A stretch of DNA of 64,000 bases from JAGXKT01 sp964531695 (GCA_964531695.1 CAZHEH010000006.1:1-64000), one strand, 5' to 3'; shown: positions 39,751 through 48,814, counted from the stretch's first letter. The notes: generated by a model not told the origin, from the letters alone. Numbers and translations are program-made.

Positions 39751-40690
39751 GCCCGGCGACGGGCCGTCCGTGTGGACAAGGAAGGACCTTGTCGGCCTCG
39801 ACGAGTTGTCGGCCGAGGAGATCGTGCATATTCTCGACACGGCCGAGAGCTTCAAGGAGGTCTCGACCCGGTCGATCAAGAAGGTTCCGGCCCTGCGCGG
39901 CAAGGTCGTGGCCTTGATGTTCTTCGAGGACTCGACGCGGACGCGGATGAGCTTCGAACTGGCCGCGAGCCGCCTATCGGCGGACACGCTGCACTTCAGC
40001 GCGGCCGGCTCGTCGGTCGCCAAGGGCGAGACGACGCTCGATACGGTCAAGAACGTCGAGGCGATGGGCGTGGACATCTTCGTCATCCGTCACAAGCAAC
40101 CGGGCGCGCCGCACATGCTGGCCCGGCGCGTCCGCGCGGGCATCGTCAACGCCGGCGACGGCCCGCACGAGCACCCGACGCAGGCGCTGCTGGACATCTT
40201 CACGATGCGCCAACGGCTCGGGCGGGTCGAGGGGCTCAAGGTCGCCATCGTCGGCGACATCGCCCATTCGCGAGTCGCTCGCAGCAACATCCTCGGGTTG
40301 CGGAAGCTGGGGGCGGAGGTCGTCGTGGTCGGGCCGCCGACGCTCGTGCCCGCGACCATCGAGGCGATGGGCTGCGAGATCAGCCACGACCTCGACGCCG
40401 TACTCGGCGAGGTGGACGTGATCAACATGCTGCGGGTGCAGTTCGAGCGGTTTGGCAGCCAGCTCTTCCCGTCCGTGCGGGAATACAGCCGCCTCTACGG
40501 GCTGGACGGGGCACGGCTGGCCCGCTGCCGCAAGGATGTGCTTGTGATGCACCCCGGGCCGATCAACCGCGGCATCGAGCTGACCAGCGAGGTCGCCGAC
40601 GGCCCGAACTCCTGCATTCTCCAACAAGTTACCAACGGCTTGGCCATACGGATGGCCGTGCTGTACCTCGTCAGCCAGTGTGTGGCGTAA
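39713..40690 (+). CDS. pyrB: aspartate carbamoyltransferase catalytic chain
   Basis: A 325-residue enzyme joining carbamoyl phosphate and aspartate in the second step of UMP synthesis. The carbamoyl-phosphate motif FFEDSTRTRMSFELAA is at about 69-84, SSVAKGETTLDT at about 101, HPTQALLDIFTM at about 155, and the aspartate loop VMHPGPINRG near 282. Length is normal. It has a Ser/Glu-rich N-terminal extension of about 20 residues. It overlaps pyrR by 38 bases. In many bacteria pyrC follows directly; here a GH3 gene lies between them. Confidence 0.95.
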   Translation: MAKKASSSVSEAEPGDGPSVWTRKDLVGLDELSAEEIVHILDTAESFKEVSTRSIKKVPALRGKVVALMFFEDSTRTRMSFELAASRLSADTLHFSAAGSSVAKGETTLDTVKNVEAMGVDIFVIRHKQPGAPHMLARRVRAGIVNAGDGPHEHPTQALLDIFTMRQRLGRVEGLKVAIVGDIAHSRVARSNILGLRKLGAEVVVVGPPTLVPATIEAMGCEISHDLDAVLGEVDVINMLRVQFERFGSQLFPSVREYSRLYGLDGARLARCRKDVLVMHPGPINRGIELTSEVADGPNSCILQQVTNGLAIRMAVLYLVSQCVA

Positions 40691-40944
40691 GGCAAGGCGG
40701 TCGTTGCACAGCCCGCAGGGATTTTGGTCTATGCCCCGGGGCGGCGTGGCACCAAGAACGGCTGGAGCATGGCGAGCGAGCCGCGTACCGGGCCCTCGCG
40801 GTGCGGCGCATGGGTGGCTCCGCGGATGTCGCTGACGCGCGTGGAGGCGGGCATTGTGCAGGCCGAGTGACCGCTTTGCATTCCTGACGGTTCCCTATGA
40901 CGCTGAACGGTTTCCCGCACTAGCATCTGCGGCGGCACAAGTCC

Positions 40945-40973
40945 TTGCTCGCCGGTTTGGGATGCTCTATAGA
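40945..40973 (+). promoter_or_regulatory. promoter placing the transcript start at the ATG of the GH3 gene
   Basis: TTGCTC (40945-40950), 17-base spacer, TATAGA (40968-40973). The ATG at 40981 is eight bases after the -10 box, so the mRNA would be leaderless or nearly so. The interval 40691-40944 shows no gene or clear structure. Confidence 0.55.
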
Positions 40974-40980
40974 ACACCGC

Positions 40981-42627
40981 ATGCTGAAAACACTCGATCC
41001 CGAAACGAACGAACGCATTGATGCCCTCTTGGTCGGGATGTCCGTGAAGGACAAGATCGGCCAACTGCTCTGTCCCGTCGCCTGGGACTACGACGAAGTC
41101 GCCTGCGACAAGCTGATCGACCGCACGTTGCGGCGTGTGGAGCAGTACGGGGTCGGCTGCGTTTTTCTGGCCGGCGGCAGCGAAGAGGCCACCGTCAAGC
41201 TGACCTCGCGTTTGTCGCAGGTGTCGGACGTGCCGATCATCGTCTGCGCCGACATGGAAAACGGCGCCGGCGGGCCCGTGGCGGGGCGGATGGTCTTTCC
41301 CGCCGGCATGGCGTGCGGGGCGGCCAATGACCCGGCGCACGTCGAGACGGTCGGCCGGGCCGTCGCTCGCGAAGGCCGGGCGCTGGGCGTTCATTGGACG
41401 CTCGGACCGGTGTCCGATCTGTGCCTGTGCCCGGCGAACCCGATGACCTTCACGCGGAGCTATGGCTGTCGCCCGGAACACGTGGCGCGGATGGCGACGG
41501 CCTATATTGGCGGCGTGCAGCGCGGCGGGCGGATGTCCGCGACGGCGAAGCATTTTCCAGGCGATGGCGCCGAAGAGCGTGAGCCGCATATCTGCGCGGC
41601 CGTCAACGCCCTCTCGCGAGACGAGTGGATGGACACCTATGGACGGGTCTGGCGAGCCGTCATTGACGCCGGCGTGATGACGATCATGGTCGGACACATC
41701 GCGCTGCCGTTCGTGGACGGGGAGGCCGGCGCCATGGGCCTGCCGCCGGCGACGTTGAGCCGGAAGATACAGGTGGACTTTCTCCGCGACGAACTCGGCT
41801 TCGAGGGGCTGACGATCTGCGACGCGGCGTCGATGCCGGGTATCGCCGGGTATACCGATCCTGTCGAGCGGTGCTGGCGCAACGTTGCGGCCGGGTCGGA
41901 TGTGCACCTGTTCTCCGAGCCGGAGACGGACAGCGACGGCGCCCTGGCAGCCGTGCGGGACGGCATGCTGACGGAAGAGCGATTGACGGAAGCCGCCCGA
42001 CGCGTTCTGGAGCTCAAGGCGCGCGTAGGACTGTTTTCCGATGCGCCCGAGCCGAAGACGACGCCCGAGGAACGCGCCGGTTGGCAGAGCACCGCGCAGA
42101 AGATTGCCGACAACAGCATCGTCGTCGCCCGGAACGTCGGTGATCGGCTGCCGGTAATGCTGGGCGCCGGGTCCAAGGTGCTGACCGTGACCATGCTGCA
42201 CACCGAGGGGCTCCGCCACGGGAACGTGCCGGATATTCCCGTGGTCGACGAGGAACTTCGCCGGCGCGGCATCAGCGTGCGGCACGAGGTAAACCTGTTT
42301 CGTGACGAGCTGCGCGCGATTCAGGGCGATTACGACGCCGTCTTCCTGAACCTCTGTGTTCGCCCGCGTTACGGGACGACGCGGATGTATGGCGACATGG
42401 TCATGACGCTGTGGAAGGGTTACTGGCGGGAGCATCCGTGTGTGGTATTCTCATCTTTCGGCGATCCCTTCAAGTTGCAGGAGATTCCCTACGCGCCGAA
42501 TTGGGTGATGAGCTTCGACGACTCTGAGCCCTCGCAGCGGGCCATGGTCAAGGTCTGGCTCGGCGAGATGGCAGCGCAGGGCACGTGCCCGGTATCGCTT
42601 CCCGGGTATTTCGATGTTGAGGTGTGA
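40981..42627 (+). CDS. glycoside hydrolase family 3 protein (beta-N-acetylhexosaminidase-like)
   Basis: A 548-residue GH3 enzyme. The TIM barrel (about 15-330) has KHFPGDG at 190-196 with a following His (EEREPH), as in NagZ-type members that use a His-Asp pair. The catalytic nucleophile is Asp281 in TICDAASMPG. A second alpha/beta domain (about 370-545) resembles the GH3 C-terminal domain (VLTVTMLHTEGLRH). No signal peptide is seen, so a cytoplasmic role such as cell-wall sugar recycling or use of imported glycans fits. It sits between pyrB and pyrC but has its own promoter and no ribosome site, suggesting insertion into the pyr operon. Confidence 0.8.
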   Translation: MLKTLDPETNERIDALLVGMSVKDKIGQLLCPVAWDYDEVACDKLIDRTLRRVEQYGVGCVFLAGGSEEATVKLTSRLSQVSDVPIIVCADMENGAGGPVAGRMVFPAGMACGAANDPAHVETVGRAVAREGRALGVHWTLGPVSDLCLCPANPMTFTRSYGCRPEHVARMATAYIGGVQRGGRMSATAKHFPGDGAEEREPHICAAVNALSRDEWMDTYGRVWRAVIDAGVMTIMVGHIALPFVDGEAGAMGLPPATLSRKIQVDFLRDELGFEGLTICDAASMPGIAGYTDPVERCWRNVAAGSDVHLFSEPETDSDGALAAVRDGMLTEERLTEAARRVLELKARVGLFSDAPEPKTTPEERAGWQSTAQKIADNSIVVARNVGDRLPVMLGAGSKVLTVTMLHTEGLRHGNVPDIPVVDEELRRRGISVRHEVNLFRDELRAIQGDYDAVFLNLCVRPRYGTTRMYGDMVMTLWKGYWREHPCVVFSSFGDPFKLQEIPYAPNWVMSFDDSEPSQRAMVKVWLGEMAAQGTCPVSLPGYFDVEV

Positions 42628-42671
42628 TCGTACAAATCCCCGAAGGCCCCATCGCACTTCGCGGGGCGTTG

Positions 42672-42709
42672 ACGTATCATACGTGGCGGAACCCACCCGT
42701 GCGGGTGCA
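42672..42709 (+). promoter_or_regulatory. palindrome and hairpin before pyrC
   Basis: ACGTAT-c-ATACGT (42672-42684) contains TATCAT (42675-42680), a possible -10 box with a poor -35. It is followed by CACCCG-TG-CGGGTG (42696-42709), a small hairpin 20 bases before the pyrC ATG. These could give pyrC its own control; a PyrR target is possible but unsupported. Confidence 0.35.
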
Positions 42710-42729
42710 TCTTCGCGAGAGGGCACGCC

Positions 42730-44019
42730 ATGCACGACATCCTCATCCAGAACGGTCGCGTGATCGACCCCGGCTCCGGGCGGGACGAGATCTGCGACGT
42801 CGCCATCGCCGGGGGGCGCATCGCGGCGGTGGGCAAGCCGCGCGGCAAGGCCGCGCGTACGATCGACGCGTCCGGCCAGATCGTCTGCCCCGGCCTCATC
42901 GACATTCACGTCCACTGCCGCGAGCCGGGGCACGAAGAGGAAGAGACCATTGCCACGGCTGCGGCGTCTGCGGTCGCCGGCGGCTTCGCCACCATCTGCG
43001 CCATGCCGAACACGCACCCGCCCGCGGACGACGAGCGGGCGGTCGAGTACGTCGTGCAGCGGGCGGCCGAGGCCAAGCTGGCCCGCGTGCTGCCGGTCGG
43101 CTGCGTGACGGTCGGCCGGCGCGGCGAGGAGCTGGCCGAGATGGGCGCCATGCGCGAAGCGGGCGCGGTCGGCTTCAGCGACGACGGCGACGGCGTGGCC
43201 TCCTCGGCCGTCATGCACCGGGCCCTGCAGTACGCGGCGCTTCTGGACGTGCCGATCCTACAGCACTGCCAGGACCCGGACCTGATGGGCCGCGGGCAGA
43301 TGAACTCGTGCGCCACGGCCGTGCGGCTGGGGCTGGCAGGCATCGCCGCCTCCGGCGAGCAGATCATGCTGCGGCGGGACCTGAAGCTCGTTGAGCACAC
43401 GGGCGCGCGCTACCACGTTCAGCACGTCTCGACGGCCGGCAGCGTCGAACTGATCCGCCAGGCCCGCGCGGCCGGGCTGCCCGTAACGGCCGAGGCAACC
43501 CCGCACCACCTGCTGCTGACCGACGCGGCCTGCGTGGAGTACGACCCCAACTACAAGATGAACCCGCCGCTACGGAGCCGGGAGGACGTCGAAGCGCTCC
43601 AGGCGGCCGTCGCGGACGGCACGATCGACTGTCTGGCGACCGACCACGCCCCGCACTCCAACGAGGAGAAGGAGCTGGAGTTCGGTCTCGCGCCGTTCGG
43701 CGTCATCTCGCTGGACTGTGCGCTGGGGCTCTACGCCAAGGCGCTCGTTGACAGCGGGCACATGGACTGGCCGAGAGTCATCGAACGCATGACGACCGGA
43801 CCGGCGGCCGTGCTGGCCGGGCCGATCGGTGCCGCGGACGCCCCCTACGGCCTGACCGAGGGCGGGCTGGCGGACGTGACGGTGATCGACCCGCACAAGC
43901 GTTGGACCGTCCGGACCGCCAAGTTCGCCTCCAAGAGCCGCAACTGCCCGTATGACGGCTGGCGGCTCAAGGGTCGAGCCACGGCCACGATCGTCAACGG
44001 TCTCGTCGCGTTCCCGTAG
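42730..44019 (+). CDS. pyrC: dihydroorotase (type I)
   Basis: A 429-residue amidohydrolase for the third step of pyrimidine synthesis. The metal motif DIHVHCREPG (His60, His62) and the later Asp in LATDHAPHS (about 305) are present. Other signatures are AMPNTHPPADD, VGFSDDGDGV and YKMNPPLRS. Length and motifs match class I enzymes found next to pyrB. It is separated from pyrB by the GH3 gene and 2 kb. No strong Shine-Dalgarno sequence; GAGAGGGCACGCC precedes the ATG. After the stop there are 182 bases without a gene before the PilZ gene. Confidence 0.94.
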   Translation: MHDILIQNGRVIDPGSGRDEICDVAIAGGRIAAVGKPRGKAARTIDASGQIVCPGLIDIHVHCREPGHEEEETIATAAASAVAGGFATICAMPNTHPPADDERAVEYVVQRAAEAKLARVLPVGCVTVGRRGEELAEMGAMREAGAVGFSDDGDGVASSAVMHRALQYAALLDVPILQHCQDPDLMGRGQMNSCATAVRLGLAGIAASGEQIMLRRDLKLVEHTGARYHVQHVSTAGSVELIRQARAAGLPVTAEATPHHLLLTDAACVEYDPNYKMNPPLRSREDVEALQAAVADGTIDCLATDHAPHSNEEKELEFGLAPFGVISLDCALGLYAKALVDSGHMDWPRVIERMTTGPAAVLAGPIGAADAPYGLTEGGLADVTVIDPHKRWTVRTAKFASKSRNCPYDGWRLKGRATATIVNGLVAFP

Positions 44020-44125
44020 CAGCCCATTGAAGAAGCTGTTCCTGCCGCGATCGACCGAGCCCATCCTTCTCCGCAACGCGAGTCCACAAGGCGGCGAATC
44101 CCACGATTCAGCCCGGAGCAATCCC

Positions 44126-44154
44126 TTGCTCGTCGCGTAACCTCGATGTAATGT
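44126..44154 (+). promoter_or_regulatory. promoter of the PilZ gene
   Basis: TTGCTC (44126-44131), 17-base spacer, TAATGT (44149-44154), about 45 bases before the ATG at 44202. Confidence 0.5.
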
Positions 44155-44201
44155 GTGGGGGCGCTCAGTATTCAATTAGGGCTTGATGAAGGATGGGCCA
44201 T

Positions 44202-44540
44202 ATGCCGGGGCTCGAAGAAGAACGGCGTCGCCACCCGCGGAAGCCGGTCGAATCCGCCTTACGCGTGTTCAGTTACGGTGGGGAGCACCTCGCGGCCGGA
44301 CGGACGTTGAACCTCAGCGATGGCGGCGCGTTTGTCCGAATTCCAGTTGACGCCTTGTCCGGGCTTCCTTCTCGGGTGAACATCACGTTCTCGGTGCCGC
44401 GGGAGGATCCGACGCCCGAGACGCCGGAGGAGTACGCCGCCGAGGCGCGCGTCATCCGCCAGCAGCCGATGCGGGACGCGAAGGCGGCCGGCGTGGCGCT
44501 GGAGTTCCGCTCGCCGCTCGAGCTCTCGCTGGAGGCGTGA
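44202..44540 (+). CDS. PilZ-domain protein (c-di-GMP receptor)
   Basis: A 112-residue single-domain PilZ protein. The c-di-GMP-binding signature is complete: R-x-x-x-R within EERRRHPRKPVE, and N-x-S-x-x-G in TLNLSDGGAFV. The domain ends with AAGVALEFRSP. The ATG at 44202 has AAGGA eight bases upstream and is preferred to the ATG nine bases earlier, which overlaps that site. It has no adjacent motility or polysaccharide gene. Together with the putative GEMM-like leader at 10303 it hints at c-di-GMP control of surface functions. Confidence 0.85.
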   Translation: MPGLEEERRRHPRKPVESALRVFSYGGEHLAAGRTLNLSDGGAFVRIPVDALSGLPSRVNITFSVPREDPTPETPEEYAAEARVIRQQPMRDAKAAGVALEFRSPLELSLEA

Positions 44541-44576
44541 CCGCTCACCGCGTCCTCGCCGCCTTGTCATACGGCT

Positions 44577-44606
44577 TTCGCGCCCCGCCCCGTCGCTGCC
44601 TATAAT
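44577..44606 (+). promoter_or_regulatory. promoter of the rubrerythrin island
   Basis: A perfect TATAAT (44601-44606) with TTTCGC (44577-44582) 18 bases upstream. It lies 53 bases before the rubrerythrin ATG. Confidence 0.55.
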
Positions 44607-44658
44607 GGCGGGCATCGTTACGACCGTCCAACCGAACCCCCGACAGGAGCACCGAAAA

Positions 44659-45207
44659 ATGCATGACATGACGGCGGAAAACCTGCGCAGCGCGTTTGGC
44701 GGTGAGTCCATGGCTCACATGCGCTACAAGATTTGGGGCGAGAAGGCCGAGAGCGACGGCTACCCGAACGTCGCGCGCCTGTTCCGGGCCATCTCGCGTG
44801 CCGAGCAGTCCCACGCGACGAACCACTTCAAGGCGCTGCGCGACGAGGGGGGCGACTACGTCTGCAACTCCGCCGCCGGCTTCGGGCTGACCACCACCAG
44901 CGAAAACCTCCAGGGCGCCATCGACGGCGAAACCTTCGAGATCCAGGAGATGTACCCTGCGTACCTCTCCGTCGCCGAGATGCAGTCCGAGCCGTCCGCC
45001 ATCCGCTCGATGAACTACGCTCTCGCGGCCGAGAAGATCCACGCCGCGATGTTCTCCAAGGCCAAGCAGTCCGTGGACGAGGGCAGCGACATCGAGCTGG
45101 GCCCGGTGCAGATCTGCACCGTCTGCGGGCATACGCTCGAGGGCGACGCCCCCGACCGCTGCCCGATCTGCAATGCCAAGAAGGAGCAGTACGTCGCCTT
45201 CGAGTAG
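44659..45207 (+). CDS. rbr: rubrerythrin
   Basis: A 182-residue diiron peroxidase that reduces hydrogen peroxide in anaerobes. The four-helix part (about 1-140) has the Glu/Glu-x-x-His sets (ISRAEQSHATNHF and ALAAEKIHAAMF). The C-terminal rubredoxin-like domain has Cys153-x2-Cys156 (CTVCG) and CPICNAKKEQYVAFE. The ATG has AGGAG nine bases upstream and a perfect TATAAT box at 44601. It opens a redox and metal-handling run that continues to 49421. It overlaps the next gene by 35 bases if that gene starts at 45173. Confidence 0.92.
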   Translation: MHDMTAENLRSAFGGESMAHMRYKIWGEKAESDGYPNVARLFRAISRAEQSHATNHFKALRDEGGDYVCNSAAGFGLTTTSENLQGAIDGETFEIQEMYPAYLSVAEMQSEPSAIRSMNYALAAEKIHAAMFSKAKQSVDEGSDIELGPVQICTVCGHTLEGDAPDRCPICNAKKEQYVAFE

Positions 45208-45991
45208 CCCACCCGCGCTGCCGCGCGACACGCTGGAGACGCTCTACGTACGCTGGAACCGCCGCGAGCACATCGGGCGGGACCCGGTGCAGTTTGTGCG
45301 CGCCTGGGCGGACCCACGGGACCGCGAGGTCGTGGCGCTGCTGGCTGCTTCGTTGGCGTACGGGCGCGTGGGGCAGATCGTCGCGAGCGTCTCGGCCGCG
45401 CTGGAGCGGCTCGGCATGCCCCCCGCGGCCGCGCTGGCGGGCGCACCGCCTGCGCGGCTTCGCGACCGCTTCGGCGGCTTCAAGCACCGCTTCGCAACGG
45501 GCGAGCACGTGGCGGCCCTGCTGACCGGCGCCCGCGCGCTGATCCGTCGGCACGGTTCGCTCGAGTCGGCCTTCGCGCAGGGGTTGTCGGCCGAGGACGA
45601 GACCTTCCAGCCGGCCCTGCGGGCCTTCGCGGCCCGGCTGGACCTCGCCTCGCCCCGCCCGTGCGGGCACCTGCTGACCGACCCCGCCCGCGGCAGCGCG
45701 TGCAAGCGCTGGCACCTGATGCTCCGCTGGCTCGTCCGGCGGGACGAGGTGGACCCCGGCGGCTGGGCCCTGCCCGGCCCGGAGCGGCTCATCGTCCCCC
45801 TGGACACGCACATGCACCGGCTCGCGACGGCGCTGGGCGCCACGCGACGAAGGTCCGCCGACCTCGCCGCGGCGCTCGACATCACCTCCGCCTTCCGGGC
45901 CGTGGCGCCCGCCGACCCGGTTCGCTACGACTTCTGTCTGACCCATGCCGCCATCGCCGGAGATGCGCGCCTGACTGCCCTACTACAATGA
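45173..45991 (+). CDS. DUF2400 / TIGR02757 family protein
   Basis: A protein of up to 272 residues with the signature of the uncharacterised TIGR02757 (DUF2400) family. Segments are LETLYVRWNRREHIGRDPVQ, VALLAASLAYGRVGQIVASV, SACKRWHLMLRWLVRRDEVD and PLDTHMHRLATALG. The fold is thought to be a helix-hairpin-helix DNA-glycosylase-like one, so a role with nucleic acids is possible. The start is unsure: the ATG at 45173 lies 35 bases inside rubrerythrin and gives a Ser/Pro-rich start with no ribosome site; a later non-ATG start may be used. Confidence 0.75.
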   Translation: MPRRSSTSPSSSPPALPRDTLETLYVRWNRREHIGRDPVQFVRAWADPRDREVVALLAASLAYGRVGQIVASVSAALERLGMPPAAALAGAPPARLRDRFGGFKHRFATGEHVAALLTGARALIRRHGSLESAFAQGLSAEDETFQPALRAFAARLDLASPRPCGHLLTDPARGSACKRWHLMLRWLVRRDEVDPGGWALPGPERLIVPLDTHMHRLATALGATRRRSADLAAALDITSAFRAVAPADPVRYDFCLTHAAIAGDARLTALLQ

Positions 45992-46011
45992 GGTGGAAGT
46001 GGTAGGCGTAC

Positions 46012-47271
46012 ATGCCTGAGTGGATCCTGCAAATTCCGGCGAACTTCTGGGGCGTGCTGTCAGAGATGGCGCCGTACCTGCTGCTGGGCTTCCTGGTGGC
46101 GGGCGTGCTGTCGGTGTTCATCTCGGAGCGATTCATCCGGCGGCACCTCGGAGGGCGCGGGCTCTGGCCGGTGGTCAAGTCCGCGGCGATCGGCGTGCCG
46201 ATGCCGCTGTGCTCGTGCGGCGTGATTCCCGTGTCGGCCTCGCTCAGCCGGCGGGGCGCCAGCCGGGGCGCGACCGTGAGTTTCCTGCTGGCCACGCCCC
46301 AGGACGGCGTCGACAGCATCCTCGTGACCTACAGCTTGCTGGGCGGGGTGTTCGCGATCTTCCGCCCGCTCGTGGCGGTCGTCAGCGGGGTAATCGGCGG
46401 GGGGCTCGTCTCGCTGATGGCCCACGGGCACGATTCGCCCCAGGCCGCCGACGGCGACGAGGACGGCAAATCCGCCGACGACTCCCCCGCCTCGTTGCGC
46501 GGCAAGGCCTACCACGCCTTGGCCTATGGCTTCGGCGAGCTGCCGCGAGACATCGGCAAGACGCTGCTGGTCGGCCTGCTGCTGGCGGCGCTCATCACCG
46601 CGGCCGTGCCGGGAGAGGACTTCTTCGCCAAGTGGCTCGGCGGTGGGCTGTTGTCCATGCTCATCATGATGGCCGCGGGCATACCGGTGTACGTCTGTGC
46701 CACGGCCAGCGTGCCGATCGCCGCGGCGCTGGTGGCCAAGGGCGCCTCGCCGGGTGCGGCGCTGGTGTTCCTGATGACCGGCCCGGCGACGAACGCCGCG
46801 ACGATCGCCACGATCTGGCGCGTGCTGGGGCGGAAGACGACCGTCATCTACCTGCTGACCGTGGTGGGCGCCGCGCTCGGCTCGGGGTTGCTGCTGGACG
46901 CGATCTTCTCGATGGAAGGCGTGCCGGACGTGGCCCACGGCATGTGGATGATGCCCCAGCCGGTGCAGTGGGCGGCCGCGTTCGTACTGCTGGGTGTTCT
47001 GGGCGTGGCGTTGATCGCCCCCTACCTGCGCCGCGGCGAGCTGGAACGAAAGGGACAGGCCGTGAAGGAACTCATCATCAAGGGCATGACGTGCAGCCAC
47101 TGCGCCGCCAACGTGCGCCAGGCGCTGCTAGGCTGCGAGGGCGTGACGGACGCCGAGGTGGACCTCAACCACGGGACGGCCCAGATCGCCGGCGAGCCGC
47201 CGGATGACAAAACCTTGCGACAGGTCGTCGAGGGGGCGGGCTACACTGTTGAAGACATACACGCAACCTGA
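46012..47271 (+). CDS. SO_0444-type Cu/Zn efflux permease fused to a heavy-metal-associated domain
   Basis: A 419-residue inner-membrane permease of the DUF318/ArsP-like superfamily. The motif MPLCSCGVIPVSASLSRRGA has Cys67 and Cys69; the second half carries MAAGIPVYVCATASVPIAAA and TGPATNAATI. About ten helices are seen up to about 340. The last 70 residues form an HMA domain with GMTCSHC (Cys361, Cys364), which would bind Cu(I) or Zn(II). This combination is the SO_0444 family of putative Cu/Zn efflux transporters. It sits with thiol and iron proteins, consistent with protection from metal and oxidative stress. The ATG comes 20 bases after the DUF2400 stop. Confidence 0.85.
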   Translation: MPEWILQIPANFWGVLSEMAPYLLLGFLVAGVLSVFISERFIRRHLGGRGLWPVVKSAAIGVPMPLCSCGVIPVSASLSRRGASRGATVSFLLATPQDGVDSILVTYSLLGGVFAIFRPLVAVVSGVIGGGLVSLMAHGHDSPQAADGDEDGKSADDSPASLRGKAYHALAYGFGELPRDIGKTLLVGLLLAALITAAVPGEDFFAKWLGGGLLSMLIMMAAGIPVYVCATASVPIAAALVAKGASPGAALVFLMTGPATNAATIATIWRVLGRKTTVIYLLTVVGAALGSGLLLDAIFSMEGVPDVAHGMWMMPQPVQWAAAFVLLGVLGVALIAPYLRRGELERKGQAVKELIIKGMTCSHCAANVRQALLGCEGVTDAEVDLNHGTAQIAGEPPDDKTLRQVVEGAGYTVEDIHAT

Positions 47272-47290
47272 CCCAGCGAAGGGAGTTCTG

Positions 47291-47770
47291 ATGAGGCACC
47301 GAAACATTGCAGGCATTGCTGTTGTCGCGGCCGCGCTGCTGCCGCTCGGCCTGGCGGGCTGCCGCGACGGCAACGCTGAAGGCGGGGCCCACAAGGTTCC
47401 ACACCTGACCAGCGCCGAGGAGTTCGACCAGAAGGTCCGCCAGGCGGAAGGCCCGGTCCTGGTGGATTTCTACAGGGACAACTGCGGCCCCTGCGAGCGG
47501 CTCGCCCCGCGGATCGCCAAGCTGCACGAGGAATACCAGGGAAAGGCGGCCGTCTACAAGGTCCACAACCGCAAGGGCCGCGAGATCGTCAGCCAGTTCG
47601 GCATCCGCGGCTTCCCGACGGTCATCCTGTTCCACGACGGGCAATCGGTACGGCGCTGGGATGGCTTCCCTACCAAGCCGGCAGAACAGGATGCCACCGT
47701 GGCTTCATACCGCGCCGCGATTGATTCCTTACTGAGGACGCAACCCCAAACACAGGGAGCCGATTCATGA
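47291..47770 (+). CDS. thioredoxin-fold lipoprotein
   Basis: A 159-residue periplasmic thioredoxin. The signal ends in lipobox LAGC (Cys24). The thioredoxin domain (about 40-150) has VLVDFYRDNCGPCERLAPRI with active-site Cys65-Gly-Pro-Cys68 and the cis-Pro segment GIRGFPTVILFHDG. The Trp normally before the first Cys is Asn here. GGGAG lies six bases before the ATG. Its stop overlaps the start of tpx (ATGA), so it may be the reducing partner of an envelope peroxidase, although Tpx itself lacks a signal peptide here. Confidence 0.85.
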   Translation: MRHRNIAGIAVVAAALLPLGLAGCRDGNAEGGAHKVPHLTSAEEFDQKVRQAEGPVLVDFYRDNCGPCERLAPRIAKLHEEYQGKAAVYKVHNRKGREIVSQFGIRGFPTVILFHDGQSVRRWDGFPTKPAEQDATVASYRAAIDSLLRTQPQTQGADS

Positions 47771-48282
47771 CCGAACGAAACGAAACCGTCACGTTTCAGG
47801 GCAACCCGTTGACCTTGGTGGGCCACGAGCTGAAGGCCGAGGACCCCGCCCCCGACGCGACGCTGCTGGACAACGAGCTGAACGAGGTTACGCTGTCCGG
47901 GCACGCCGGCGGCGTGCGGGTCCTGGTGGCCGTGCCGTCGCTGGATACTTCCGTCTGCGACGCCGAGGCCCGGCGCTTCAACGAGGAGGCGGGCAAGCTC
48001 GGCGGCGACGTGAAGGTGCTGGTGATCTCGATGGACCTGCCCTTCGCCCAAGCCCGCTGGTGCGGCGCGGCGGGCATCGAGCACGTGCAGACGCTGTCGG
48101 ACCATCGAGACGCATCATTCGGCGAGGCCTACGGCGTGCTGATCAAGGAGCTGCGGCTGCTGGCGCGGTCGATCTTCGTCGTCGGGCCCGACGACAAGGT
48201 CAAATACGTTCAACTGGTCAATGAAATGACGGATGAGCCGGACTACGACGAGGTCCTCGCGGCCGTGCGGGCCCTGATGTGA
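47767..48282 (+). CDS. tpx: thiol peroxidase
   Basis: A 171-residue atypical two-Cys peroxiredoxin. The peroxidatic Cys64 is in PSLDTSVCDAEARRF and the resolving Cys99 in ARWCGAAG. The N-terminal TFQGNPLTLVG and the C-terminal YVQLVNEMTDEPDYDE match Tpx closely. It removes peroxides, using thioredoxin as donor. It is coupled to the thioredoxin lipoprotein upstream by a four-base overlap. Confidence 0.95.
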   Translation: MTERNETVTFQGNPLTLVGHELKAEDPAPDATLLDNELNEVTLSGHAGGVRVLVAVPSLDTSVCDAEARRFNEEAGKLGGDVKVLVISMDLPFAQARWCGAAGIEHVQTLSDHRDASFGEAYGVLIKELRLLARSIFVVGPDDKVKYVQLVNEMTDEPDYDEVLAAVRALM

Positions 48283-48313
48283 CCTCGAACTTGCCTGGAA
48301 AGGAATGACGAAA

Positions 48314-48814
48314 ATGATCCAGCCCAAGGTTCAGGATTCGATCAACAACCAGATCAACGCGGAGACGTACTCGGCCTACATGTACTGGTCGATGGCGGCG
48401 TACTTCGAGGCGGAGGATCTGCCGGGCTTCGCGGCGTGGATGAAGGCCCAGGCGGCGGAGGAGATGGGCCACGCCGCGAAGTTCTTCGGCTACCTCAACG
48501 AGCGTGGCGGTCGTGTGAAGCTCACGGCCGTCGAGGGCCCGCCGACGGAGTGGGACTCGCCGCTGGCGGCGTTCGAGGCGGTCTACGAGCACGAGCAGAA
48601 GGTCACCGCGCTGATCCACGCGATGATGGACCTGGCCATCGGCGAGAACGACCACGCGACGGTGAGCTTCCTGAAGTGGTTCGTCGACGAGCAGGTCGAG
48701 GAAGAGGCCAACGCCGAGGCGATCGTCCAGAAGCTCAAGCGCGTCCAGGACGCGCCCGGCGGGCTGTTCATGCTCGACCGCGAGCTGGGCGCGAGAGGCG
48801 CCGGCGGCGAGTAG
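48314..48814 (+). CDS. ferritin (non-haem, FtnA type)
   Basis: A 166-residue iron-storage ferritin. The ferroxidase residues are in QINAETYSAYMYWSMAAYF, KAQAAEEMGHAAKF and FLKWFVDEQVEEEANAEAI. The C-terminus FMLDRELGARG is usual. I prefer the ATG at 48314, with AAAGGA nine bases upstream, over the ATG at 48305, which touches that site. It follows tpx by 31 bases and is likely in the same transcript, keeping iron out of Fenton chemistry. Confidence 0.93.
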   Translation: MIQPKVQDSINNQINAETYSAYMYWSMAAYFEAEDLPGFAAWMKAQAAEEMGHAAKFFGYLNERGGRVKLTAVEGPPTEWDSPLAAFEAVYEHEQKVTALIHAMMDLAIGENDHATVSFLKWFVDEQVEEEANAEAIVQKLKRVQDAPGGLFMLDRELGARGAGGE

